Source of the DNA: Aestuariibacter sp. A3R04
GTDB lineage: Bacteria > Pseudomonadota > Gammaproteobacteria > Enterobacterales > Alteromonadaceae
NCBI RefSeq assembly: GCF_018860805.1
Contig: NZ_JAHKQR010000003.1
Span: 620,001 to 684,000, forward strand
DNA length: 64,000 nt
Direction of reading: 5' to 3'
A program made the translations under genes and the position numbers. Position 1 is the stretch's first letter, and the number at the start of each line of letters is the position of its first letter. A model generated the notes under the pieces. It ran no database searches. It was given only the letters and a program-made list of their open reading frames with translations, and was not told the origin of the DNA. Positions 9,380 to 17,760 of this stretch are shown one piece after another.

Positions 9380-9773
9380 GTACCATTATTGATAAAACAA
9401 AGAGTAATATAAAGTGGGGCATAGTGAGTACAGGGCGTATTGCGCAACAGTTCGTTGATGATATGCAATACGTCAGTGGGAGTGAGGTTGTTGCTGTGGC
9501 TGCGCGGCGGGAAGAGGATGCGAAAACCTTCGCCACATAGCGATCCCCGACTTCTGGCGAGCCCGTAAGGCCTCGCTATTTGTGTTGGATGATGAAGTAG
9601 ATTGCTTTGAGGACCCGCGGCGGAGCCAGGGTTTTCACTATGAAGCGCAAGCGGTAGCGGATGATATACGCCATGGTCGGCTAGGTTATGAAATTGTACC
9701 GCATGCGCGCAGTTTATGGCTGCAACAGCAAATCCAGACTATCAAGACACATTGCCGCTTGAAGGTCCATTAG
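9376..9773 (+). pseudogene. Gfo/Idh/MocA-family dehydrogenase, internal deletion and frameshift
   Basis: The first 54 codons (9376-9540) encode a clear Rossmann start (IKWGIVSTGRIAQQFVDDM, then VVAVAARREEDAKTFA) and stop at a TAG. In another frame, from about 9540 to 9773, comes the C-terminal end of the same family: IPDFWRARKASLF, GFHYEAQAVADDIRHG and PHARSLWLQQQIQTIK. Roughly 200 codons of the middle, including the catalytic lysine region, are missing. The family oxidises sugars such as xylose with NAD(P). Its start overlaps the porter stop, so it was the second gene of the porter operon. The product must be inactive. Confidence 0.85.
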
Positions 9774-9874
9774 CGCTATTGGTGCTCCACAATACCAGGA
9801 AATATTGTGTATACCATCTATCGCCAGGAATGGCATCAGTGTAGTGGCCATGTAAGGCCCTCTCTTCTGGTTTG

Positions 9875-11488
9875 TTACGCATTTTCGCGATAGGTGAAAT
9901 AGCTGAAGTCGGCGTGTAGATTCTGTCCGGACAAATCCTGGCATGCCAGGCAGTAAAATGCGCCAGTGAAGCAGGGGTGAAAGCGTGTTTCACCATGTTC
10001 GACGTAATCGTCGGACAGGATGCTGCCGTCCAGCTCTGGCCCAATCTTTTGCCAGTTTCCCTCCATTAATGCATAGTGAAATTGAATGACTGAGCCGGTA
10101 AATTCAGCTTTGAGGTAAACTTTTTCTGCCCCTGTAATATCTATCGGCTCCGCGTTAGGCTGGGTGGTCAGGTGATTGTCACAGCTCAGTACAGTGAGAA
10201 ATTTTCGTCCCGAATATGTGCCGAAGTCGTCGCCGTAAATGTGTAAATAATGGTAGTGGAATGTGTTGTAGTAACACACAAGCCCAGCCATTTGCTGAAA
10301 ATTTTCTGGAGAAAATTCAACACAAGTTTCAGCACTGGAGATGTGGGCTTGCACCCTTCTGCCCACCAGACTTTGTTCAAAGCAGGAGCTCAGTGACTCA
10401 CGGCCGTAGAGTCTTAGGTAGCCTTGCCGCTCTTGCGTGGTTATCCATTCTGGTGACATAGGAACGCGCAGTGATTGAAATTGTATATCGAGTTCCGGGC
10501 TATCGAAGCTCACCGATCCCGGTGCTGCAGTAAACGGATACTCAGGTAACGACGGGGCTTCAACATAGAGTCTCGCTTCTTTACTGTTATGGGTAAGGTA
10601 AAGCCAGTCGTCTTCTCGCCACTCCACCTGTTCAATGGCAGTCTCTCGTCCAGTGATACAACGCCCAAGTTCAGTTAACGGCCTTCCCGTGAGAAAAACT
10701 GCGTACCATTCACCGTTCTGTGTCTCTACCAAATCGCCGTGCCCCAGTTTTTGCAACGGTGCTTTGGGGTTGTATTTGGCGGTGATTATCGGATTTTCAG
10801 GGTGTACTTCATAAGGCCCTAATACAGAGCGTGAACGCGCCAGCGTGACGCAATGCTCATAGCTGGTACCGCCTTCTGCAGTAAGTAAATAGTACCAGCC
10901 ATTTCGTTTGTATAGGTGAGGCCCCTCGGTGCGACCGTGTTCGGTGCCTTCAAAAATATGATGAATCCTGCCCGTGAGTGCGTTTGTTTCTTTGCAAAAT
11001 TCCTGTAGCACGACACCACCAAAGAACTTGCCATTGCGATGGTCCATTAACATATTTACAAAGTAAGATTTGCCGTCATCATCGTGGAATAACGACGAGT
11101 CGAATCCGCTGGCATTTAAAAAAACAGGTTCCGACCAGGGCCCGCGTATGTCAGTGGCAGTAACCAGATAGTTTGGTGTGTCTTTCCAGTCGCCATTAAA
11201 ACTCTTCACATTGCAATAAAGCAAGTAGAAAACGCCATCGTGATAAGACAAGCAGGGCGCCCACACACCACAGGAATCGGGCACGCCGCGCATATCAAGT
11301 TGCGACACTCTGTCAAGTGGCCGGTGAATGAGTTGCCAATTGACAAGATCTCTGGAGTGATGGATTTGGTATCCAGGAAACCACTCGAATGTGGAGGTGA
11401 CAATGTAATAGTCATCTTCTACTCGCAGGATGTTTGGATCTGGGTTGAAACCAGTGAGAATGGGGTTTTGAATATATTTTTTTGACAT
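9875..11488 (-). CDS. GH43 glycoside hydrolase, probable cytoplasmic beta-xylosidase
   Basis: A 537-residue enzyme with the five-bladed GH43 fold in the first 310 residues and a beta-sandwich C-terminal domain after it. The three acids of the family are visible: Asp17 in GFNPDPN (base), Asp130 in GFDSSLFHDDDG, and Glu188 in RTEGPHLYKRNGWYYL (acid). There is no signal peptide, so it should act on imported oligosaccharides. The start at 11488 (MSKKYIQNPIL) is 4 bases after the GH26 stop, so the two form an operon; the longer frame overlaps GH26. Size and pairing resemble characterised bacterial beta-1,3-xylosidases of GH43, but arabinofuranosidase activity cannot be excluded. Confidence 0.88.
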   Translation of the reverse strand: MSKKYIQNPILTGFNPDPNILRVEDDYYIVTSTFEWFPGYQIHHSRDLVNWQLIHRPLDRVSQLDMRGVPDSCGVWAPCLSYHDGVFYLLYCNVKSFNGDWKDTPNYLVTATDIRGPWSEPVFLNASGFDSSLFHDDDGKSYFVNMLMDHRNGKFFGGVVLQEFCKETNALTGRIHHIFEGTEHGRTEGPHLYKRNGWYYLLTAEGGTSYEHCVTLARSRSVLGPYEVHPENPIITAKYNPKAPLQKLGHGDLVETQNGEWYAVFLTGRPLTELGRCITGRETAIEQVEWREDDWLYLTHNSKEARLYVEAPSLPEYPFTAAPGSVSFDSPELDIQFQSLRVPMSPEWITTQERQGYLRLYGRESLSSCFEQSLVGRRVQAHISSAETCVEFSPENFQQMAGLVCYYNTFHYHYLHIYGDDFGTYSGRKFLTVLSCDNHLTTQPNAEPIDITGAEKVYLKAEFTGSVIQFHYALMEGNWQKIGPELDGSILSDDYVEHGETRFHPCFTGAFYCLACQDLSGQNLHADFSYFTYRENA

Positions 11489-11492
11489 GGGC

Positions 11493-12644
11493 TTAATCGT
11501 ACTCGCTTGTTTGAATCCACAGGGAGGTATCATTTACCTGTTCTAACCACTTAGCCTTGATGTAAGGGTTAGCCTGAACACGAGAGTCTCCCCAGTTACC
11601 CTGCGGGCAACCATCGCGACCGGCAGCGGCATTTTCATTACATTGCCACATGCCCTGAGCGTCCCAGTGGGTATTGATATAGGCAACAACCTTAATGATG
11701 TCTCTGTTGCGCCTGATGAATTCGAAATAAGGTGCATACCAGTTGTGCCATATCTCCATGGCACTTAGCGGTTGAGGTTTGTTCTGATGGATAGGGCTTT
11801 TGGTTAATGCTCCTGTCCGATAACCCTGGGGAGCTGATTCCGCTATCATAATGGGCTTCTGATGTGTCCTGGCAAATGAGAGCGCTGCCTCTTGCCCTTC
11901 TGCAGGGTTTGATGGTGGCTGGTAGTTCCATAAGCTAAGATCGCGATAAAATACCGAGATACCTACAAAGTCCACAACATCGTCACCGGGATACCAGCTA
12001 CTAAAATGGTTAGGTGCCGCCACGTCATACTTTGTTTGATCATATCCGTCAGGCCAAACGGCAGACTGCCATACCGTAGCGACATGAGCAGTATCAGCAT
12101 TATCGAGTGCTCGGGCAATGTAGCGAAAGGCGGCTTTATATGCTTCAGGCTCATAGCAATTCCACGGACCATCGAACTCATAACCTATACGCAGAAATAC
12201 CTTTCGGGGAGCGAGTGATACGAGGTAGTCAATCAGGGTCGCCAGGCTGTCGTCGTAGTCACCGTTGGCAAGGCGGGCCGGATGATTCACCTGATTACAG
12301 GTATCCAAAGCAAGACCGATTGCTAACGCGGCATGGGGAACCTCGCTTAAGGTTCGATCAAAATCTGTTGTTCCGGCGTCCCACGAGGACGCTTGTCGAA
12401 TACCGTGTAGCGTATCATCAGGAACAGGTGATTTTAATTGTGTATAGAGTGTTACAGCCTCGACGTTATCTTCCTGCACTTGGGAAAGATAATTGGAAAT
12501 GGTATCGGAATCCTGGCCGATGAACAGCAGTAGTTTGTTGTCAGGTGGTACGTGATGGGAAGAGCGCTGTCGTTTGTCTTGGTGTGAAGCGCATCCTGTA
12601 AGTAGCAAAGTAAACGTACTAAGTACAACAATTATTTTTTTCAT
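11493..12644 (-). CDS. GH26 endo-acting lipoprotein, probable beta-1,3-xylanase
   Basis: This 383-residue protein begins with a lipoprotein signal ending in LLTGC (Cys18), so it is anchored in the envelope, probably on the outer membrane. The catalytic domain carries RIGYEFDGPWN with the putative acid/base Glu156, VWQSAVWPDG, and MIAESAPQGY with the putative nucleophile Glu269. That arrangement is GH26 clan A. The YEFDGPWN/IAESAP wording is unlike classical beta-mannanases and closer to the beta-1,3-xylanase branch as remembered; a mannanase remains possible. A LacI-type operator lies 73 bases upstream of the start, and GH43 follows in the same operon. It would cut the polymer at the cell surface for the neighbouring TonB receptor. 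Confidence 0.8.
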   Translation of the reverse strand: MKKIIVVLSTFTLLLTGCASHQDKRQRSSHHVPPDNKLLLFIGQDSDTISNYLSQVQEDNVEAVTLYTQLKSPVPDDTLHGIRQASSWDAGTTDFDRTLSEVPHAALAIGLALDTCNQVNHPARLANGDYDDSLATLIDYLVSLAPRKVFLRIGYEFDGPWNCYEPEAYKAAFRYIARALDNADTAHVATVWQSAVWPDGYDQTKYDVAAPNHFSSWYPGDDVVDFVGISVFYRDLSLWNYQPPSNPAEGQEAALSFARTHQKPIMIAESAPQGYRTGALTKSPIHQNKPQPLSAMEIWHNWYAPYFEFIRRNRDIIKVVAYINTHWDAQGMWQCNENAAAGRDGCPQGNWGDSRVQANPYIKAKWLEQVNDTSLWIQTSEYD

Positions 12645-12716
12645 ATTCAGTCACCACCTACTCGCGTGTTCTTACAGTGATAGCAAAACAAATCTAAAAC
12701 TTACGCGATTTAATTT

Positions 12717-12730
12717 TGTTACCGTTAACA
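12717..12730. promoter_or_regulatory. LacI-type operator upstream of the GH26-GH43 operon
   Basis: TGTTACCGTTAACA keeps the arms TGTTA/TAACA and the central CG of the other two operators. It lies 73 bases before the GH26 start, in the divergent region of 465 bases between GH26 and the TonB receptor. Confidence 0.7.
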
Positions 12731-12973
12731 TTTTTAACATAAATGACGGCGAGGTTCGTTGTAAACCTCTTTTTTGTTACTTTTTTGCTTATTGCTAAGC
12801 ATTGATATACGGCCTAAGTGTCGAATTTTACTAAGTCTTGCCTCAATAAGTTGGTTTTTCCATACACTAAAATTCTTTCTTTGTTACGAAAATTCGTTTT
12901 TGTCTTGCCGGTGTTAATAAATTGTTCTTTTTTTGTTTGATGCGCTTGTTTTTTGATGATAAGTTAATTTCAT

Positions 12974-12987
12974 TGTTAGCGCTAACA
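12974..12987. promoter_or_regulatory. LacI-type operator upstream of the TonB receptor
   Basis: TGTTAGCGCTAACA is a perfect 14-bp palindrome with a central CG, about 120 bases before the receptor start. It is the best match among three such sites in the locus. The rest of the 12645-13109 intergenic region is AT-rich promoter DNA with no gene. Confidence 0.75.
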
Positions 12988-13109
12988 TTTTTGTTGGCTC
13001 ATTGTTTTTGGATGCTGTTGAGCATAGTGAGTTTACCCGCGGTGCGGGTGTCACGTGGTACGACGGTATTTTGTTTTACAACGAGATAAAAACCCGGGGA
13101 GGGGACAAT

Positions 13110-16079
13110 ATGAGAAGCCACATCAGCACAACGCCATCCGCATTATCCTTAGCGATAGCCGCTGCGCTATTTATTACACCGAATATCAGCGTTGCGCAGA
13201 GCGCTGACGAAGATATGGAAGTGATTGAGGTATCGGGCATTCGCTCTTCAGTTATTAAAGCCATGGACGTAAAGCGACACTCCCAGGGTGTGGTGGATGC
13301 TATTTCGGCCGAAGATATTGGTAAGTTTCCCGATACCAACCTGGCAGAGTCATTACAGCGAATATCCGGGGTTTCTATCGATCGTAAAAACAACGAAGGG
13401 AATCAAATTACCGTTCGCGGCTTTGGTCCAAGTTTCAACCTGGTTACGTTGAATGGTCGTTTAATGCCATTTGCCGACTCACCGAAACAAGAAGGGGCAG
13501 GCGGCACCCAAAACCGCAGCTTTAATTTTGAACAAATAGCCGCCGAATCTGTGAGTGGCGTGCAAATATATAAAACAGCCAGAGCTGATGTTGCGTCAGG
13601 CGGTATCGGTGCCACTGTTAACATTGAAACTGCAAAGCCGTTTAACTTCGATGGCTTTAAATCTGCTTTTAGTGTGAAGGGTATTCACGATAGTTCTGTC
13701 CAAAAAGGCAGTGAAGTCACCCCTGAATTCTCCGGTATGGTATCGAACCGTTTTATGGACGGAAAGCTCGGTGTACTGCTAGCTTATTCCTCGAGTGACC
13801 GGGACAGCGCTCAGGAAATCATTGCAACTGACGGCTGGCTTCGGCAAACCGGTGGCAACTGCGAGTTAGGGTACGCCACACCCTTTAGCCCTGATTGCGG
13901 TGGGGCTGGTGGTTCGGTTGATACATCAAATATTGACCTTTCCCGCAACCCGGAAGGACACCTCTGGCTACCGCAAAATTACAACATGGATGTATCTCAC
14001 CATGAGCGCTCACGAACCAATGCACAATTGGTTGTGCAATTTGCGCCTTCTGACGATCTTGAGGTAACACTGGACTATTTCATGTCGGACTATGAAACTA
14101 CCATTGAGCGCTATCAAACTGCCTACTGGGTGGGAAATTGGGTAAATGCGGTCGCAGATGCTAACGGTACCTTAGCGCATATTACCAATGGTGCGGGTGG
14201 TACTGATTTCATCGGCTATTATGATGAAATTGAAACACAAAACGATTCTGTGGGCGTCAATGTAAAATGGCAACTCACAGATACCTTGCGTATGGCGTTT
14301 GACGCACACCATTCTGCATCACATGCTCAGCCAGATGGCACGATTTCTGAAAACTCCCTATTGCTAACGAACGCTGATTTTGCTTGTAATACGTTTGAGG
14401 TTTGCTACGCAGGGCAGTACACGCTGGACTATAACGATAGTGGGGACTTACCTCGTTTGAATGATCAGTCGTCAATGGCAGCAGCAGGGTTTGATGGTCA
14501 GATGCGCTATTTGTATACCGGTGAGGTGATGACTGGTATCGATGGACCCTATGATCCAGGCCTAGTCGGTGGAAACCTGGCTATTGGTCGGGGCAACGAA
14601 GTTGAGAATACCATTGATCAAATCAAACTTGACTTCACGTGGTTAAACGATGGTGACAGCGATTTAGCAGCCGTTAGTTTTGGGGTAGGTTATGTCGATT
14701 TTAATTACGACACTACCTGGCGCATGCACTTTACAGGATTGGGTCGCAGCTGGAACCCCAGTGAAAGTGACTTAATTTACCTGGAAAGAGGTAATCTGGG
14801 CAGTGAGTTTTCTAATAGTGATACCCTTTTCCCATATGTGGTGGAGTTTGACGTCAATGAGTTGTTGAATCGGGTGAATGATGATGTAGGTTTTTCCTAT
14901 AACCCCAACGTAGTGAATGAATTACAGGAAAAAACCTTATCGGCATACGTTCAACTGGAATTCGAAACGGAGTTTCACGGTATGCTGGTGGATATTGTCG
15001 CTGGCACCCGCTACGAAACTACAGATGTCACAGGGGTCACATCTCAGGTAACGCCTTATGCGCTGCGATACGTTAGTTTGACGGAATTGCGTTCACAATT
15101 TGACTCAGAGCCTCAATTTGGTGTCAGTGAATTAAGCGGTGATTATACCTACTTATTGCCTAATATCGATATTGCTGTGGAAATGACGGATGACTTTATC
15201 GCCCGTCTATCCGCAGGCCGAAGTCTTACGCGTAATGATTTAACCGCATTGCGGCCAGCTACAAATATCGCTAATTCGCGACCTGCCGGCCCATACCTGG
15301 CTTATCAGGGCAACCCTGATTTAAAACCCTATGTCGCTGATAGTGTTGATGTGTCTTTAGAGTGGTACTACGACGAAGGCAGCTATGCATCGATTGGATA
15401 CTTTAAAAAATGGGTTGATAATTACATATCTAACAACACTGTGTCGGGTAAATTGTATAATGCCGACGGCATAGCTTATACCGATCCAAGTCAGGGAGAT
15501 CTGGGTAATGGAGCCGGTCAATGCCCGTTAAACGGTACCGATTCGCCGGTTTGTGATGGCACGGCAGTCGCAAACTCACCTGTAATAGACTGGCTAATCA
15601 CCACGCCTGTGAACGAAGAGTCTGCCAGTGTTGATGGTATCGAACTCGCCGTTCAACACTTATTCGACGATACCGGTTTTGGGATCCAGGCTAACGCCAC
15701 TTTTGTCGACGGCGACGTTGAGTATGATATTAGAAGCGTAGTACAACAAACGGCACTAATTGGACTAAGTGACTCTGCAAATCTGGTTGCTTTTTATGAT
15801 AAAAACGGGTTTCAGGTTCGCGTCGCGTACAATTGGCGTGACGATTTCCTGGCTTCGACAGATCAACTTCGCGCTCCGGATGAGCCTGTGTTTACTGAAT
15901 CCTATGGGCAGGTTGATGCCAACATCAGTTATGACATTAACGAACATTTTACGTTGTTTGTTGAAGGCGTAAACCTAACCGAATCGTCACTGCGACAGCA
16001 TGGTCGGTTCTCGAATCAACTGGTGAGTGCGCAGGCCTTTCAGGCGCGTTACAACGTAGGGTTCCGGGGAACCTTCTAG
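13110..16079 (+). CDS. TonB-dependent receptor for oligosaccharides
   Basis: This is a 989-residue outer-membrane receptor. It has a signal peptide ending near VAQS, a TonB-box-like stretch (MEVIEVSGIRSS), a plug domain (DAISAEDIGKFPDTNLAESL, ISGVSIDR, ITVRGFGPSFNLVTLNGR) and a long 22-strand barrel that ends in GFRGTF with the terminal aromatic typical of barrel proteins. Its length and the GIRSSVIKAMDVKR segment match the Alteromonas/Xanthomonas receptors that import glycan fragments. The ATG at 13110 follows GGGAGGGG; the open frame from 13002 adds residues unlike a signal peptide. It is controlled by the palindrome upstream and probably works with GH26 on the cell surface. Confidence 0.93.
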   Translation: MRSHISTTPSALSLAIAAALFITPNISVAQSADEDMEVIEVSGIRSSVIKAMDVKRHSQGVVDAISAEDIGKFPDTNLAESLQRISGVSIDRKNNEGNQITVRGFGPSFNLVTLNGRLMPFADSPKQEGAGGTQNRSFNFEQIAAESVSGVQIYKTARADVASGGIGATVNIETAKPFNFDGFKSAFSVKGIHDSSVQKGSEVTPEFSGMVSNRFMDGKLGVLLAYSSSDRDSAQEIIATDGWLRQTGGNCELGYATPFSPDCGGAGGSVDTSNIDLSRNPEGHLWLPQNYNMDVSHHERSRTNAQLVVQFAPSDDLEVTLDYFMSDYETTIERYQTAYWVGNWVNAVADANGTLAHITNGAGGTDFIGYYDEIETQNDSVGVNVKWQLTDTLRMAFDAHHSASHAQPDGTISENSLLLTNADFACNTFEVCYAGQYTLDYNDSGDLPRLNDQSSMAAAGFDGQMRYLYTGEVMTGIDGPYDPGLVGGNLAIGRGNEVENTIDQIKLDFTWLNDGDSDLAAVSFGVGYVDFNYDTTWRMHFTGLGRSWNPSESDLIYLERGNLGSEFSNSDTLFPYVVEFDVNELLNRVNDDVGFSYNPNVVNELQEKTLSAYVQLEFETEFHGMLVDIVAGTRYETTDVTGVTSQVTPYALRYVSLTELRSQFDSEPQFGVSELSGDYTYLLPNIDIAVEMTDDFIARLSAGRSLTRNDLTALRPATNIANSRPAGPYLAYQGNPDLKPYVADSVDVSLEWYYDEGSYASIGYFKKWVDNYISNNTVSGKLYNADGIAYTDPSQGDLGNGAGQCPLNGTDSPVCDGTAVANSPVIDWLITTPVNEESASVDGIELAVQHLFDDTGFGIQANATFVDGDVEYDIRSVVQQTALIGLSDSANLVAFYDKNGFQVRVAYNWRDDFLASTDQLRAPDEPVFTESYGQVDANISYDINEHFTLFVEGVNLTESSLRQHGRFSNQLVSAQAFQARYNVGFRGTF

Positions 16080-16086
16080 CATTATG

Positions 16087-16113
16087 TGGCCGCGGTATGG
16101 CGGCCATTTTCTT
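16087..16113 (+). terminator. Rho-independent terminator after the TonB receptor
   Basis: TGGCCGC and GCGGCCA form a 7-bp GC-rich stem around GGTATG, followed by TTTTCTT, 8 bases after the receptor stop. Confidence 0.85.
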
Positions 16114-16180
16114 ACCCAGAGCAACGTTCCCCAGCGCGGTCGCTGAAGAGAAAACGTACGCGTGTTGATTAAATCGTAGT

Positions 16181-16660
16181 TTACAACCCGAGTTCAGACA
16201 GACCTGGGTGATCATCCGGGCGTCTACCCAAAGGCCAGTGAAACAATCTGTCTTCTTCGCGTATAGGTAAATCGTTTAACGCTGCGTAGCGGTTAGTCAT
16301 TAATCCCTGGGCATTGAACTCCCAGTTTTCGTTGCCGTAGGAACGAAACCAATTCCCAGAATCATCGTGCCATTCATACGCATACCGCACTGAAATGCGA
16401 TTATCCGTATACGCCCACAGCTCTTTTGTCAGCCGGTATTCAAGCTCTTTGGCCCACTTGCGCTCGAGAAATGCCTTGGCTTCCTCCCTGGATGTTATAA
16501 ATTCTGCGCGATTTCGCCAATGGGTATCTTTACTGTATGCCTTAGCTACTTTGTCCGGATTTCGGCCGTTCCAGCCATCCTCAGCCAACCTGACTTTCTC
16601 AATGGCGGACTCGCGGGTAAAAGGGGGAAGGGGTTTGCGTATTTCGTTAGTGGTTTCCAT
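16181..16660 (-). CDS. DUF1348 family protein (NTF2-like fold)
   Basis: A 159-residue soluble protein of DUF1348, in the SnoaL/NTF2-like superfamily. Recognisable segments are [59 protein letters not shown] and [13 protein letters not shown]. The biochemical role of the family is not established. It stands alone and diverges from the VF530 gene; a short palindrome in the shared promoter region may bind a TetR-type regulator encoded elsewhere. Confidence 0.85.
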   Translation of the reverse strand: METTNEIRKPLPPFTRESAIEKVRLAEDGWNGRNPDKVAKAYSKDTHWRNRAEFITSREEAKAFLERKWAKELEYRLTKELWAYTDNRISVRYAYEWHDDSGNWFRSYGNENWEFNAQGLMTNRYAALNDLPIREEDRLFHWPLGRRPDDHPGLSELGL

Positions 16661-16707
16661 TTGATTCTCCAGATGCTCAGTACAGATAAATGACTATAAA
16701 CTAAAAG

Positions 16708-16723
16708 TAGACAGATCTGTATA
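16708..16723. promoter_or_regulatory. Possible TetR-type operator between DUF1348 and VF530 genes
   Basis: A perfect ACAGATCTGT palindrome with TAG/ATA flanks lies 48 bases upstream of the DUF1348 start. The spacing suits a repressor site. No TetR gene is present in the window. Confidence 0.35.
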
Positions 16724-16828
16724 TCTAAATGTTCTATGGCATTTCTGTTGGAGTTAAGGTGAGTGTTTGTACACCATTGAAATGCAGTGGCATGGTATAC
16801 TGCGTGGAAAAATAGCCTGAGATTATTT

Positions 16829-17059
16829 ATGTCATCGCAACCGAACAACCCTCTCCATGGACTTACCCTGGAGAAAATTGTTACCGAACTGCAGAGCCAC
16901 TACGGATGGGACGGACTTTATTACCGCATTAAAATTAACTGCTTCAGTAACGATCCTTCTATTAAATCCTCACTTAAATTTTTGCGCAGAACCCAATGGG
17001 CGCGGGATAAAGTCGAACAGCTTTATATTAGTACGTTTGTTAAAAATGGCCTGAATTAA
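16829..17059 (+). CDS. VF530-family small DNA-binding-like protein
   Basis: This is a 76-residue protein of the VF530/DUF2132 family. It has the conserved core [24 protein letters not shown], then RIKINCF, then [20 protein letters not shown]. The fold was solved for a Vibrio protein and is compared to DNA-binding domains, but no function is known. The ATG at 16829 ([11 protein letters not shown]) fits the family start; the longer frame from 16787 adds unrelated residues. The gene stands alone. Confidence 0.9.
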   Translation: MSSQPNNPLHGLTLEKIVTELQSHYGWDGLYYRIKINCFSNDPSIKSSLKFLRRTQWARDKVEQLYISTFVKNGLN

Positions 17060-17152
17060 TGTTGTCTGGCTGGTCCGGGCTGCAGACGTGAAGAAATCAA
17101 GAGGAATGCCTCTCTATGTGCCCGAACTACGAAAATCTCGGGCGGCTTTGGT

Positions 17153-17605
17153 TTATTTTAACGTGTATTCCATCAGTAAAATGTCGCTTTTAAGTTTGCG
17201 CATCACGACTCTTTCACCGCTTTGTTCCTCGAGTTCTTCATTGGTCGTTTTCATATATGCGACGTATTCGTCATAGCGTTTGTCGTATTCTGCGTTGGAT
17301 ACCCACTTTTCAAATACAGTCACTAAGTACAAATCAGGCTCGCCTTCTCTGGGATGCAAGTTAGCCAGTACTTTATAATCAACTATCCACCCCTTTTTCT
17401 TGGCGAAATCCATATACTTCTTCCATTGTTTTGCCAAGTGATTAGCATAATTTAAACTTTGCCCTGGCATTACCTCAATGCCGGACACTTCCCAGTAGTT
17501 TCCGGCTGTGTAAGGTAGTTCATCTGTTTGTGCCACTGCATGAACACTGCAAATACATAAAACCACTGCTACCGCGTATTTATACATCTTTCCATAATTT
17601 TTCAT
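17153..17605 (-). CDS. Exported protein of unknown function
   Basis: A 150-residue protein with a signal peptide ending near HAVAQT. The mature part has a compact alpha/beta look with MPGQSLNYANHLAKQWKKYM, VDYKVLANLHPREGEPDLYLVTVFEKW and KLKSDILLMEYTLK. This resembles the ferredoxin-like NIPSNAP/ABM barrel superfamily, but that is only a pattern impression. The start at 17605 is preceded by TGGAG at 7 bases; a second ATG at 17617 is less likely. No operon partner is evident. Confidence 0.7.
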   Translation of the reverse strand: MKNYGKMYKYAVAVVLCICSVHAVAQTDELPYTAGNYWEVSGIEVMPGQSLNYANHLAKQWKKYMDFAKKKGWIVDYKVLANLHPREGEPDLYLVTVFEKWVSNAEYDKRYDEYVAYMKTTNEELEEQSGERVVMRKLKSDILLMEYTLK

Positions 17606-17760
17606 TATTAACTCCATCTACGTAGTTAGGGTGCCTTACCTGCGGCCTCTGCGACAGGTTTGAAGGCGTGAACATAGTAGAACTATATTCACAGTTGTAC
17701 AAATTTTATTCGCTTGGTTGTTGTGTATTAGCAGCAAAACGTATTTTTCCAATCCGACAT

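Noticed and set aside
12107-12523. 138-codon plus-strand frame
   Set aside because: It lies fully inside the GH26 gene on the opposite strand, which has clear catalytic motifs.
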